Positions 52,368 to 60,888 of a stretch of DNA of 64,000 bases are shown one piece after another. The notes under the pieces are model-generated. The model worked only from the letters and a program-made list of their open reading frames with translations, had not been told where the DNA came from and did no database searches. Source of the DNA: Actinopolyspora lacussalsi (lineage in GTDB: Bacteria > Actinomycetota > Actinomycetes > Mycobacteriales > Pseudonocardiaceae); assembly GCA_030803735.1 (NCBI GenBank), contig JAURUC010000001.1, forward strand, positions 3,303,501 to 3,367,500, written 5' to 3'. The translations under genes were made by a program, and so were the position numbers. Numbering within the stretch: position 1 is the first letter of the stretch; each line of letters starts with the position of its first letter.

Positions 52368-53546
52368 GTGAGCAACGAAGCAACCGAGCCGTCGCTGATC
52401 GGCGGGCGGATCGTCACCGACGAGGGAGCGCCGCGGGACGGCTGGATCCGCGTCGAGGAAGGACGGATCGCCGAGATCGGTGAAGGCCCCGCCCCCGGCG
52501 GACTGCGGCCGGAGCTCAGCGGCCACTGGATCGTGCCCGGATTCGTCGACATCCACTGCCACGGCGGAGGCGGCGGATCACTGACCAGCCGGGACAGGCG
52601 GCAGATCAGCACCGCCGTGGCCGCGCACCGCGCGCACGGCACTACGACGATGCTGGCCAGCCTGGTCACGGCCTCCGTACCACAGCTCCGGGAACAGATC
52701 GGCTCGCTGCTCGGACCGGCGCGCGAGGGACTGCTGGCCGGAATCCACCTGGAGGGCCCATTCCTCTCGGCGGTGCGGTGCGGCGCCCACGACACCGACA
52801 TGCTGCGCGCCCCCGATCCGGAAAGCGTCGCCGAACTGCTCGAAGCCGGCGAGGGCGAAGTCCGGATGGTCACGCTGGCACCGGAACTCGACGGTGCCGT
52901 CGAAGCGGTCAAACAGCTCGCCGAGGCCGGCGTGATAGCCGCCGTCGGTCACACCGACGCGGTGGCCGAGCAGGTGCGCCCGGCGATCGACGCCGGAGCC
53001 ACCGTGGCGACCCATCTGTTCAACGGGATGCGGCCGCTGCACCACCGCGAGCCGGGGCCGGTGGGCACCCTGCTGAACGACGAGCGGATCACCGTGGAGA
53101 TGATCTGCGACATGGTGCACCTGCACCCGACGGTGGCGCGGCTGGTCGCACGGCACGCGGGCCCCTCGCGCACTGTCGCGGTCACCGACGCGATCAGCGC
53201 CACGGAGGCGGGGGACGGGCACTACGAACTGGGCAGCCTGCCGCTGACCGTCACCAACGGTGAACCCAGGCTGGCGGACGGCTCACTGGCGGGCAGCACG
53301 CTGACAATGGACACCGCACTGCGCAACCTCGTCGAACGCTGCGGACTGAGCCTGCCGGAGGCGGTGGCGGCCTGTTCCACCAAACCGGCCGAGCTGCTGG
53401 GCCTGTCCGATCGGCTGGGTTCGATCCGCACCGGACTGGCCGCCGACCTCGTGGTACTGGACGAGCGGCTGCGGCCCGAGCACGTGCTCAAGGACGGGTC
53501 GGTGGTTCCGACGGCACCGGACGACACCGCCAGGTTGGTGGGATGA
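52368..53546 (+). CDS. nagA: N-acetylglucosamine-6-phosphate deacetylase
   Basis: A 392-residue amidohydrolase that deacetylates GlcNAc-6-P to GlcN-6-P, the DasR inducer. VDIHCHGGGG (His63, His65) begins the metal site, HLEGPFLS (127-134) gives the metal Glu, then GHTDAVAEQV, THLFNGMRPLHHREPG, and the catalytic Asp in AVTDAIS. Full length. GTG start. No nagB or transporter adjoins; regulation by the dre box upstream is likely. Confidence 0.96.
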   Translation: MSNEATEPSLIGGRIVTDEGAPRDGWIRVEEGRIAEIGEGPAPGGLRPELSGHWIVPGFVDIHCHGGGGGSLTSRDRRQISTAVAAHRAHGTTTMLASLVTASVPQLREQIGSLLGPAREGLLAGIHLEGPFLSAVRCGAHDTDMLRAPDPESVAELLEAGEGEVRMVTLAPELDGAVEAVKQLAEAGVIAAVGHTDAVAEQVRPAIDAGATVATHLFNGMRPLHHREPGPVGTLLNDERITVEMICDMVHLHPTVARLVARHAGPSRTVAVTDAISATEAGDGHYELGSLPLTVTNGEPRLADGSLAGSTLTMDTALRNLVERCGLSLPEAVAACSTKPAELLGLSDRLGSIRTGLAADLVVLDERLRPEHVLKDGSVVPTAPDDTARLVG

Positions 53547-53592
53547 ACACCACTCCCACACGGAAACCGCACGGATACCTACGCTGAAGGGC

Positions 53593-53820
53593 ATGAGTAC
53601 GTCCTCGACGGGTGGCGACCCGGATCCGGAACGGATGCTCTCCGCCGCGTTGCGCGCCCAGGCGACCGGCAACGGGAACGCGGAACCCGAATCCGCACCG
53701 AACCAGCGGCCGCCGCGGCAGCCGAAACCGCGGGGGCTGCCGGTGCTGGGTGTACTGCTCTACGCGCTGCTGCTGGGAATCCTCGTCGGCGGCATCGCGG
53801 GCATGATCTCACTGCAATGA
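53593..53820 (+). CDS. Small tail-anchored membrane protein
   Basis: A 75-residue protein: a disordered Pro/Gln/Arg-rich N-terminal 48 residues and one transmembrane helix at the end (GLPVLGVLLYALLLGILVGG, about 48-67). Follows nagA by 46 bases on the same strand. No known role. Confidence 0.75.
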   Translation: MSTSSTGGDPDPERMLSAALRAQATGNGNAEPESAPNQRPPRQPKPRGLPVLGVLLYALLLGILVGGIAGMISLQ

Positions 53821-53913
53821 GCTCGGTGCGGGACTCGGCAACGGAGCTTTGGCGGCACGACCGAGCTCCTGTCCCCGGGGACGCCACGGCGGCGACTCGC
53901 GGGGGGCTCGTCG

Positions 53914-54113
53914 AGTTCTCGCGAAATCGCCGCGCCACTTCGACGCGGAACCTAGCCCCGACCACCTCCGCAGGCCGCACTCCAACCACCCCCGCAGTCG
54001 GCGCCGCCGCGGGTTCTCCGGTGCGGCTCTCGCGAGGACGGTCCCGACGTCGTGTAGGTCGCTACCCGATGTCGGGGCCACCCGCAGCGAGAGCCGTGCG
54101 CGAGGTTCCGCCA
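53914..54113 (+). repeat. Compound intergenic hairpin element, copy E
   Basis: Left palindrome with one degenerate arm (GTTCTCGCGAAAT, 53914-53927), 28-base spacer, two 24-bp-period repeats (53956, 53980), hairpin I GCGCCG/CGGTGC, hairpin II outer CGGCTCTCGC (54024-54033) with GCGAGAGCCG (54087-54096), inner GGTCCCGAC (54040-54048) with GTCGGGGCC (54071-54079, one G-T wobble), tip GTAG-gtcg-CTAC. Ends 40 bases before the DUF368 stop. Confidence 0.88.
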
Positions 54114-54152
54114 CCCGAGCCCCTACGCCAACCGAGCCGCCGAAACCCTCAG

Positions 54153-55094
54153 TCAGCCGACCCTGGAGATCTGTTCGGTGGGTTCGTCGTCGTTCGGCCT
54201 GTTCCGCAGCGCGAGGTGCTCGATCACCAGCACCGCCGTCACCAGGGCCACCCCCAGCAGGAAGAACAGCACCGTCACACCCACGTTGCCCGAGGGGGCG
54301 AGCAGCTCGCGGTGCTCCTCGGTCTGCCAGGGCCACAGGGCGCGCAGGCAACCGGCCATGATCCCGGTCATCACGACCAGCGTGATCCGCCTGCGGTGCT
54401 CCAGCAGCCACTGCAACAGCTTGACGAACAGCGAGAGACCGATGATCGCACCCACTGCGAAGGTCGCGATGTAGCCGATGTCCCGCTCGTTGAGCGCGGA
54501 GAGCGTCGTTTCGTAGAGCCCGAAGGAAAGCAGGAAGAAGGATCCGGAAACCCCGGGCAGCACCAGGGCACAGACCGCCACCGCCGCTGCCAGCGCCACG
54601 ATCAGCGGGTTGGGTGAGACAGTGGTCGGGGGCAGGCTGGTGAGCCCGAACGCGAGCAGTGCGGCCAGCACGGCCGTGATGACGTCGGCACCCCGCCAGG
54701 CCCGACCGATCATGGATATGGGAACCCACAGCGAGGCCAGCACGAGTCCGAAGAACACCGCGCGGGAGGAGATCGGGTGCTCCTCGATCACCGGTTCCAG
54801 CAGTTTCGCGGCGATCAACGCGGCGCACACCAGCCCGATGAGCGCGGGAAGTACCACGTCCCAACGCACCTTGCGGAACTCGGCGCCCGCGCGGGTGAAA
54901 CCGGCGCCACGCGGCACGTCGGCCACGGCCAGCCGCAACGCGCTGAGCAGATGCCCCGCGGAACCGATCAGTGCTTCGTATATCCCGGTGACCAGTGCGA
55001 TCGTTCCACCGCTGACACCGGGAACGATCTCGGCGGTACCGATCAGAGCACCGCGGAACAGGTTCGCTAGATACGCACGCAATGAGTTGACCAT
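54153..55094 (-). CDS. DUF368 polyprenyl-phosphate flippase (PopT-like)
   Basis: A 313-residue multi-pass membrane protein with about eight helices and the two inverted DUF368 repeats, EIVPGVSGGTIAL (near 22-34) and LVLPGVSGSFFLL. DUF368 proteins (PopT) and DedA proteins recycle undecaprenyl phosphate across the membrane for envelope synthesis. The ATG is preferred over a GTG 24 bases upstream. Hairpin element E lies in its 3' region. Confidence 0.92.
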   Translation of the reverse strand: MVNSLRAYLANLFRGALIGTAEIVPGVSGGTIALVTGIYEALIGSAGHLLSALRLAVADVPRGAGFTRAGAEFRKVRWDVVLPALIGLVCAALIAAKLLEPVIEEHPISSRAVFFGLVLASLWVPISMIGRAWRGADVITAVLAALLAFGLTSLPPTTVSPNPLIVALAAAVAVCALVLPGVSGSFFLLSFGLYETTLSALNERDIGYIATFAVGAIIGLSLFVKLLQWLLEHRRRITLVVMTGIMAGCLRALWPWQTEEHRELLAPSGNVGVTVLFFLLGVALVTAVLVIEHLALRNRPNDDEPTEQISRVG

Positions 55095-55307
55095 GACCTG
55101 CTTTTCATTGTCGGACACTGGAGAAACCAACCGGCGGCACCACCGGGCCCGCCCGTGCCGAACGCTCCGGCGGAGGGGAGTCGCCGGTTCACGTGAGTAC
55201 GACACTACCGATCGCCCTCATGGTGCCACCCGCCGGTGATCGAGAGCTCGCCGGAGATCGTAAGAGCGGCCCCGGCCCCAGCGCCCCGTTGCCCCGGAGT
55301 GGCGAGG

Positions 55308-56141
55308 TCACCAGGCGTTCTCCAACCGGGCGTGCTGCCTGATCCAGGTGTGCATGACGATCCCGGAGGCCACCCCGGCGTTGATCGACCTCGTGGAACC
55401 GAACTGCGCTATGGAGACCACCAGATCGGCTATGCGACGGGAGTCGTCACCGAGACCGGGCCCCTCCTGCCCGAACAGCAGCACGCAGTCGGCCGGCAGT
55501 TCGACCCGCTCTATCGGGGTGGCTCCGGGGGTGTTGTCCACGGCCACCACCCGCAGCGAGTGCTCCTCGGCGTAGGCACGCAGCTCGTCCAGCCCCGGAT
55601 GATGACGCACGTGCTGGTAGCGGTCGGTGACCATGGCGCCGCGCCGGTTCCAGCGTCTGCGGCCGACGATGTGCACCTCCCGCGCCGCGAAGGCGTTGGC
55701 GGTACGTACGACCGTTCCGATGTTGTGGTCGTGCTGGAAGTTCTCGATGGCGACGTGGAAACCGTGCCGCCTACGGTCCAGATCGGCCACGATGGCCCGC
55801 CGACTCCAGTAGCGGTAGTGGTCGACCACGTTGCGACGATCACCGTGCTCCAGGAGTTCGGGATCGTAGTGCTCGTCCGCGGGCCACTCCCCTTCCCACG
55901 GGCCCACCCCGACCTGGGTGCCCCACTCGGTCGGCCCGACCTCAGTCGGCCCGACCTCAGTCGGCCCGACCTCGGACTGCCCCTGCTCGGATGTCCCTCG
56001 CTCGGACGATCCGTGTTCGGAAGCTCCGTGTTCGGAAGCTCCCGACCCGGCCTGCTGCCGGTCGGCGTCCCGGGAGTCGTCGGCCGGGTTCTCGTCCTCG
56101 GACGCGCTCCGGTGTACCCCGGTGCTGTCGTTGGGAATCAC
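55308..56141 (-). CDS. SpoU-family RNA methyltransferase with repeat tail
   Basis: A 277-residue SPOUT-fold 2'-O-methyltransferase. The knot motifs are N-IGTVVRTANAFA (motif 1), LLFGQEGPGL (motif 2) and IAQFGSTRSINAGVASGI (motif 3). The first 80 residues are a low-complexity extension rich in Ser/Glu/Gly with tandem SE-G repeats, encoded in part by a 15-bp DNA repeat. It modifies tRNA or rRNA ribose; target unknown. GTG start with GGAG is favoured over TTG one codon before. Confidence 0.93.
   Translation of the reverse strand: MIPNDSTGVHRSASEDENPADDSRDADRQQAGSGASEHGASEHGSSERGTSEQGQSEVGPTEVGPTEVGPTEWGTQVGVGPWEGEWPADEHYDPELLEHGDRRNVVDHYRYWSRRAIVADLDRRRHGFHVAIENFQHDHNIGTVVRTANAFAAREVHIVGRRRWNRRGAMVTDRYQHVRHHPGLDELRAYAEEHSLRVVAVDNTPGATPIERVELPADCVLLFGQEGPGLGDDSRRIADLVVSIAQFGSTRSINAGVASGIVMHTWIRQHARLENAW
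55926..55970. repeat. Three tandem 15-bp coding repeats in SpoU gene
   Basis: CTCRGTCGGCCCGAC three times in a row (55926-55940, 55941-55955, 55956-55970), encoding VGPTE repeats in the N-terminal extension of the methyltransferase. More degenerate units continue to about 56040. Confidence 0.88.
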
Positions 56142-56176
56142 CAAGACTCCTGCTGGTAGTGCGTTGTCGGCTTCCT

Positions 56177-56755
56177 TCAGTCCAGCCCCAGATCCGTGAC
56201 CCCCAACAACGAGCGGTACGGCAGTCCCGCGGCCTCGATGGCCTCGCGGGCTCCGGTGTCGCGGTCGACCACGGTGGCCACGCCGAGCACCTCGGCATCG
56301 GCCTCTCGCAGGGCCTCGACCGCGGTGAGCACGCTGTCACCGGTGGTCGAGGTGTCCTCCACGGCCAGCACTCGACGTCCGGAGACGTTCGGCCCCTCGA
56401 TCCGACGCTGCATGCCGTGTTGTTTGGCGTTCTTGCGCACCACGAACGCGTCCAGTGGGGTGCCGGAGGAGTGCAGTACCGCGGTGGCCACCGGATCCGC
56501 GCCCAGCGTGAGCCCGCCAACGGCCGTGTAGTCCCAGTCCGAGGTGAGCTGCCGCAGCAGCGTTCCGATCAGCGGCGCCGCCTCGTGGTGCAACGTGGCC
56601 CTGCGCAGGTCCACGTAGTAGTCGGCACGGCGTCCCGAGGACAGCGTGACCGGCTCGTGCACGACCGTGAGGTCCCGGACTAGCCGGGCGAGGTGGTCTC
56701 GACGTCGCTGGTCAACAGTAGTGTGCGCGGTTGGTTCCTCCACGAGCGGCAGCAT
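56177..56755 (-). CDS. pyrE: Orotate phosphoribosyltransferase
   Basis: A 192-residue enzyme making OMP from orotate and PRPP in UMP synthesis. The PRPP-binding motif is VLAVEDTSTTGDSVL (about 122-136); the flexible loop Lys lies in VRKNAKQHGM. The ATG with GGAGCGGT is chosen over two upstream starts because it gives the usual length. It ends 35 bases from the SpoU gene start, the two being a likely operon, an arrangement seen in other actinomycetes. Confidence 0.95.
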   Translation of the reverse strand: MLPLVEEPTAHTTVDQRRRDHLARLVRDLTVVHEPVTLSSGRRADYYVDLRRATLHHEAAPLIGTLLRQLTSDWDYTAVGGLTLGADPVATAVLHSSGTPLDAFVVRKNAKQHGMQRRIEGPNVSGRRVLAVEDTSTTGDSVLTAVEALREADAEVLGVATVVDRDTGAREAIEAAGLPYRSLLGVTDLGLD

Positions 56756-56910
56756 ACCGCTCCGGCTGGTGATCATTTTCGCCCTGGCACGAGTTTCGGG
56801 GATATTACCCGAAACCGAGGTCAATTTTAGTCAGAACGAAAAATCTCACCTGATCGTGTGAGCAAATAGGGATGCGTCCCGAAAAGGAACCAACGGTTAC
56901 TATTTCCGCC

Positions 56911-57408
56911 ATGACATCAATCGCCGAAGTACGCCCGATCGAGAACAGCGACGTCCCGGAAATACTTGAACTCGGCAACGAGATTTTCGACGTTTCGGTA
57001 TTTCCCTACAGCGTGTGGTCGCTGGGAGCCATAGCCAAACATCTCGACCAACAACCGGAAGCCTGCCACGTGGCGGAGGTGGGCTCGCGGAAAGTGGGAT
57101 TCGTGTTGGCATCGATGCCGTTCTTCGACCAGAAGTACTGGGGGCACGTCGAATGGATAGGACTGCGAAGGGATTTCCGGGGCAAGGCGCTGGCTACCAA
57201 ACTGGCCGACGCGACCATCCGGGCGCTCTACCGAGCGGGCGCCACCCGGGTGGTGGGTGACATCTCCACGTCCAACCGGGAATCCAAGCTGCTCGCGCGT
57301 TCGATGGGGTTCACCGAGCTGACCACGATGACCCTGTTCGCCGCCCCCAGCCTGGACTGGATCAAATCCGTGGCTCCCGAGGAGGAGTTCGCCACCAGCG
57401 ACGCCTGA
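56911..57408 (+). CDS. GNAT family N-acetyltransferase
   Basis: A 165-residue GNAT fold protein: VRPIENSDVPEILEL, GFVLASMPFF, EWIGLRRDFRGKALATKLAD (acetyl-CoA-binding RxxxGKA loop, about 83-102) and GDISTSNRESKLLARSMGF. The inner ATG is preferred: TACTAT lies eight bases before it, suggesting a leaderless transcript; an ATG 39 bases upstream is the alternative. Substrate unknown. Divergent from pyrE. Confidence 0.9.
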   Translation: MTSIAEVRPIENSDVPEILELGNEIFDVSVFPYSVWSLGAIAKHLDQQPEACHVAEVGSRKVGFVLASMPFFDQKYWGHVEWIGLRRDFRGKALATKLADATIRALYRAGATRVVGDISTSNRESKLLARSMGFTELTTMTLFAAPSLDWIKSVAPEEEFATSDA

Positions 57409-57444
57409 TCGGAGTGTTCCGGTCGGGTTGTCGAGCTACTCGCT

Positions 57445-57499
57445 TGGCGGAACCTCCCACCGGCTCTCGCTCCGAGGGCGGAGACATCGGGTAGCGACC
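57445..57499 (-). repeat. Half copy F of compound element, inverted
   Basis: Reverse complement of the right half of the compound element: TGGCGGAACC, the GAGCGAGAGCCG arm and CTACCCGATGTCTCC. The left half is missing and the sequence runs directly into an unrelated 44-bp palindrome. Opposite orientation to copies A-E. A further remnant of the right end is seen at about 46921-46960. Confidence 0.75.
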
Positions 57500-57511
57500 A
57501 CGGCCCCGGGG

Positions 57512-57555
57512 GCGCGATTCGTGGTTTCCGGCCGGCCGGAAACCACGAATCGCGC
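57512..57555. terminator. 44-bp perfect palindrome (bidirectional terminator)
   Basis: A 22-base arm, GCGCGATTCGTGGTTTCCGG then CC, is followed without a loop by its exact reverse complement. It lies in the convergent gap between the GNAT and methyltransferase genes, a position fitting a bidirectional terminator. Flanking CCCCGGGG runs may extend it. Confidence 0.75.
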
Positions 57556-57703
57556 ACGGCCGGAGCCCCGGGGAGAGCGAACAGCGAACTCCCCCGAACG
57601 GCGTCGCCCGTTGTGCTCGTCCCACTCGGCCGCGACACGGAAATCACGGACCAGGAGCGCCGACTCGGGATCCGGCGCGCAAGGCCCGCCACACGCCTCG
57701 GGG

Positions 57704-58570
57704 TCACGCACCCCGGGAAGCGGACAGCGCGTCGTCCCGACGCAACGTGAGGATCATGATTCCCAGCTCGGGGAGTTCGCGCCACGCGCTTGTCGTGGCG
57801 ATCGCACGCTCCGGCAGCTCGGAGCCGAGCGAACGCTCGATCTCGCCCCAGTCGTCCCGCAACCGACGTAGCGCCGTCGGCCAGGTGGGGGCGGTGTTCT
57901 CGGTGATGTCGAGGAACTCCACCGGCGCCAGTCCCGCGGCGTGGGCGAGTTCGAAGTGTCGTTGCAACGTGTCCAGCGACACCGCCTGGATAAGTTCGTA
58001 GTACTCGGCGGTGCGGGCGCGCAGCCGCTCGGTCATTCGAACTCGCGCGTAGGGCGTTTCCAGCACCAGAAGTCCGCCGGGGCGCAGCAACCGGGCCATG
58101 CTGGACAACAGCTCGCCCGTTTCGAAGTGCGGCGAGGACTCGACGGACATCACCGCGTCGAAACTCTCGGTGCGGAACGGCGGGTTGAGCGCGTCGGCGT
58201 ACTCGAAGGAGACATAGTGCGACACACCGTTCGAGCTGGCGTGGGTGGCCGCCTCTCGCAGCGCACGGCGGTTGACGTCGATACCGGTGATGTCGGCACC
58301 GGTACGGATCCCCGCCGCTACGGTGGGACGGCCGTTACCGCACCCCACGTCCAGCACCCGGTCTCCGGACGACACGCGCAGCTTGTCGATCACGAGTCCC
58401 GCCAGCCTGGAGGTGGCCTCCTCCAGTGAACTGTCGTCCGCACCGTCGAACCAGTACCCGTTGTGCAGATCGGGACCCCAGTACTTTTCGGCCAACGGCG
58501 CGAACCGTTCGTAGGCATTCTCGATACCGGTCGCTGGAAGCGAGGATCCCAATGCCGCTCGGTTTGACAT
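57704..58570 (-). CDS. SAM-dependent methyltransferase
   Basis: A 288-residue class I methyltransferase. SAM-binding motif I VLDVGCGNG (72-80), GADITGIDVN with the ribose Asp, DALNPPF (motif II region) and RLLRPGGLLVLE. The pattern WGPDLHNGYW and the overall length resemble small-molecule methyltransferases of the RebM/sarcosine-dimethylglycine type found in secondary metabolism. Substrate cannot be assigned. The ATG with GGAG seven bases upstream is chosen. No biosynthetic cluster adjoins. Confidence 0.92.
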   Translation of the reverse strand: MSNRAALGSSLPATGIENAYERFAPLAEKYWGPDLHNGYWFDGADDSSLEEATSRLAGLVIDKLRVSSGDRVLDVGCGNGRPTVAAGIRTGADITGIDVNRRALREAATHASSNGVSHYVSFEYADALNPPFRTESFDAVMSVESSPHFETGELLSSMARLLRPGGLLVLETPYARVRMTERLRARTAEYYELIQAVSLDTLQRHFELAHAAGLAPVEFLDITENTAPTWPTALRRLRDDWGEIERSLGSELPERAIATTSAWRELPELGIMILTLRRDDALSASRGA

Positions 58571-58883
58571 GTCGTGTCTCCGGTTCTCGGTGAACTCGTT
58601 TTCGAATGACTTCTGACAGGACTGCCACTTTCCGAAAAACCGTGTTCGTTGTCGGTGATCGACGACATCTCCCGGGACGCTCATCCGAAACCGAACACCG
58701 GTGCCTTCCGGACAGGGTGTCACCGCGAAGAAAGTAGCAGCACTTCCGGCCCGTGGTGTTACCCCGTCCGAGCGAGCACGACGTGACACATTTTCATTTT
58801 TCGGCATTGTTCCCGGAGGAATACGACTCGACGTGGCCACGCCGGAACCACACCGAGCCGAAATCGTCGGACCGGGACTCGGG
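58571..58883. other. Intergenic region, no gene seen
   Basis: About 310 bases upstream of the methyltransferase gene and downstream of the SDR gene. It is slightly less GC-rich with several T and A runs, as expected for a promoter. No repeat element of the window's family was found here. Confidence 0.4.
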
Positions 58884-59657
58884 TCAGGTACGCCCCGGCG
58901 CGGCGTGGCTGACGACGAACCGCTGCAACCGGTTCGGTATCAGCTTGCCGAGGGCTACCACGGCCTTGTACTGAGCTCCCGGAATCGACACGGTGCGGCC
59001 GCGGCGCAGATCGCGCAGTGCCTCGTGCACGAGTGTGTCGGCGTCCAGCCAGAACGCCTTCGGCAACGAGCTCATCTCCAGCCGGGCGCGCTGGTGGAAC
59101 TCGGTACGGGTGAAGCCGGGGCAGAGCGCCATGACTCGTACTCCGGTGCCCGCCAGCGAGGCGGAAAGCCCCTCGGAGAACGTGGTGACATAGGCCTTCG
59201 TCGCCGAGTAGGTGGAACCGGACATGGCGAAGAATCCGGCCACACTGGACAGATTGATCACATCGCCCCGGCCGAGGTCGCGCATCACCGGAACAACGGC
59301 GCGGGTCAGCCGCAGCACGGCCGTGACGTTGAGATCCACCTGTTGCCGCAGCGTCTCGGGGTCGGTGTCCCAGAAAGCACCGGAGGTGCCGAAACCCGCG
59401 TTGTTGACCAGCAGGTCGATCGGCCTGGTCGCGTCGCCGAGGCGACGTTCGACCTCCGCGAGTTCCTCGTCCCGGGTGAGATCCGCGGGCAACCGCTCGG
59501 TGACGGTACCGTAGCGATCCCCCAGGTACTCGGCCAGCGAGGCCAGCCGTTCGGAATCACGGGCGACGAGCACCAGATCGTAGCCCTCTGCTGCGAGCCT
59601 GCGGGCGAAAGCCCGGCCGATACCGGCGGTAGCACCGGTTACGAGAGCGGTAGACAT
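58884..59657 (-). CDS. Short-chain dehydrogenase/reductase
   Basis: A 257-residue classical SDR. Cofactor motif TGATAGIG (7-14), NNAG motif (85-88), catalytic Ser127, Tyr140 and Lys144 in TYSATK, and PGFT after the Rossmann core. It is an NAD(P)-dependent oxidoreductase for an alcohol or ketone, substrate unknown; the C-terminal extension resembles DltE-like SDRs. The ATG at the TGATAGIG frame is chosen; a longer frame runs through repeat DNA. Confidence 0.93.
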   Translation of the reverse strand: MSTALVTGATAGIGRAFARRLAAEGYDLVLVARDSERLASLAEYLGDRYGTVTERLPADLTRDEELAEVERRLGDATRPIDLLVNNAGFGTSGAFWDTDPETLRQQVDLNVTAVLRLTRAVVPVMRDLGRGDVINLSSVAGFFAMSGSTYSATKAYVTTFSEGLSASLAGTGVRVMALCPGFTRTEFHQRARLEMSSLPKAFWLDADTLVHEALRDLRRGRTVSIPGAQYKAVVALGKLIPNRLQRFVVSHAAPGRT

Positions 59658-59814
59658 GTTTCGGACCCTACCCGCGAGTTTCCTCGATGCCCTCCACCAC
59701 CGAAGTTCTCCGGTCGGTCCACGGAAGACTCGGGGGTGGAAACTGGGTCGGTGAAGTCCCGGGGCTTCCGGCGTGCTTCCGCCCCGGCCCCGCACGAGGG
59801 CGTGCGGAGCCACC

Positions 59815-59940
59815 GGCGGCGTCGATTCCTCGGGCGGCGTCGATTCCTCGGGCGGCGTCGATTCCTCGCGAAATCGCGGCGCGGCTGGGCGAAGGGCCCC
59901 GGTGCGTGAGGTGCTCCGGCCCGGCGGTTTCTCGCGAAAT
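59815..59940. repeat. Amplified half-palindromes and two dispersed palindromes
   Basis: An 18-bp unit GGCGGCGTCGATTCCTCG occurs three times in tandem (59815-59868), each ending in the left half of the dispersed palindrome; only the last continues to the full palindrome (59861-59874). A second, GTTTCTCGCGAAAT, follows at 59927-59940. The remaining 59658-60046 gap holds no gene. Confidence 0.82.
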
Positions 59941-60046
59941 CGACGGGCAGTGCGGGTCGGACACGTGGCGGTGCCCAACCACGGCCTCCCGCACCCGGGT
60001 ACACCCCGCCATCACGAGGGGCGCCCGCGGTGCGGCGGGGTTCGGC

Positions 60047-60769
60047 TCAAGCGGTGTCGTCCTCGGTGGTGGGACTCGGGATTATCTCGTCGTCGGGACG
60101 CTCCGCGCTGGGTGTCTCGCCGTTGGGATCCACTTCGAACGGATCGAGCAGATCGGCGAACCGGCCCAACGCCCGCAGCGCGCTCTCCAGCTGTTCCGGT
60201 TCGGCCGCGGCGGGTTCCAGCGCCGCCAGCACCCAGTCGTTCTCCGCCCAGGCCACGGTCACGTCGTCGCCGAACTCCTCGACGGCGTCGACCACGTCCG
60301 GAGTGACCAGCGGCCGAGCCGTGGCGACATCACCCACGAACGCGTAGCGCGAGCCGACCGGGCCGAGCAGGTCGAGTTCGGACTCCGGCGGAACCGGCAC
60401 CTCCGGCAACCACAGTTCGAGCGTGGTGGCGGCCGACCGGCGGCAGCGGAGCCCGAGCAGCACCGCCACCGTCCTGCCGCCGACCACGAGGTCGAGCACC
60501 GAGACCTGGCGCCTCCCGTCGGCGGTGAAGGTGGACCCGGCCACGATGTCGGTGGCCACCGCCCCGTTGTACTGCGGCAGCAGACCCCGCTGCCACTTGG
60601 TCGGCAGCACTTGGTCGAACTCGGCGAACTGCCAGCCACGCAGCGCCGCCCAACGTCTTCTTTCCCGGTTCTTCGCCGTTCGCCGCGCGTGGTCGGTGAT
60701 CAGCAGCGTGACGCCCGCCGCTGTCGCGACCGCCGCCACGGCGAACCAGACCCATGCAGGTATGCCCAC
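60047..60769 (-). CDS. Membrane-anchored protein, unknown
   Basis: A 240-residue protein with one N-terminal transmembrane helix (GIPAWVWFAVAAVATAAGVT, 2-21) and a cytoplasmic domain of mixed strands (VSVLDLVVGGRTVAVLLGLRC, then AWAENDWVLAALEP) ending in an acidic tail. It resembles a family of short actinobacterial secreted or anchored proteins with no assigned role. GTG start is chosen because it starts just before the helix; a longer frame has no site. Confidence 0.78.
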   Translation of the reverse strand: MGIPAWVWFAVAAVATAAGVTLLITDHARRTAKNRERRRWAALRGWQFAEFDQVLPTKWQRGLLPQYNGAVATDIVAGSTFTADGRRQVSVLDLVVGGRTVAVLLGLRCRRSAATTLELWLPEVPVPPESELDLLGPVGSRYAFVGDVATARPLVTPDVVDAVEEFGDDVTVAWAENDWVLAALEPAAAEPEQLESALRALGRFADLLDPFEVDPNGETPSAERPDDEIIPSPTTEDDTA

Positions 60770-60888
60770 ACGCGCAGGGTAGTCGGCCACCGGAGCGGTG
60801 CGAAGATCACCTGCTCCCCGAATCGCGTAACGCGCCGGGAGAACACCCGAAAAGACGTGGGCCGGACCGACCGGGTCGAGCCGGGGTA

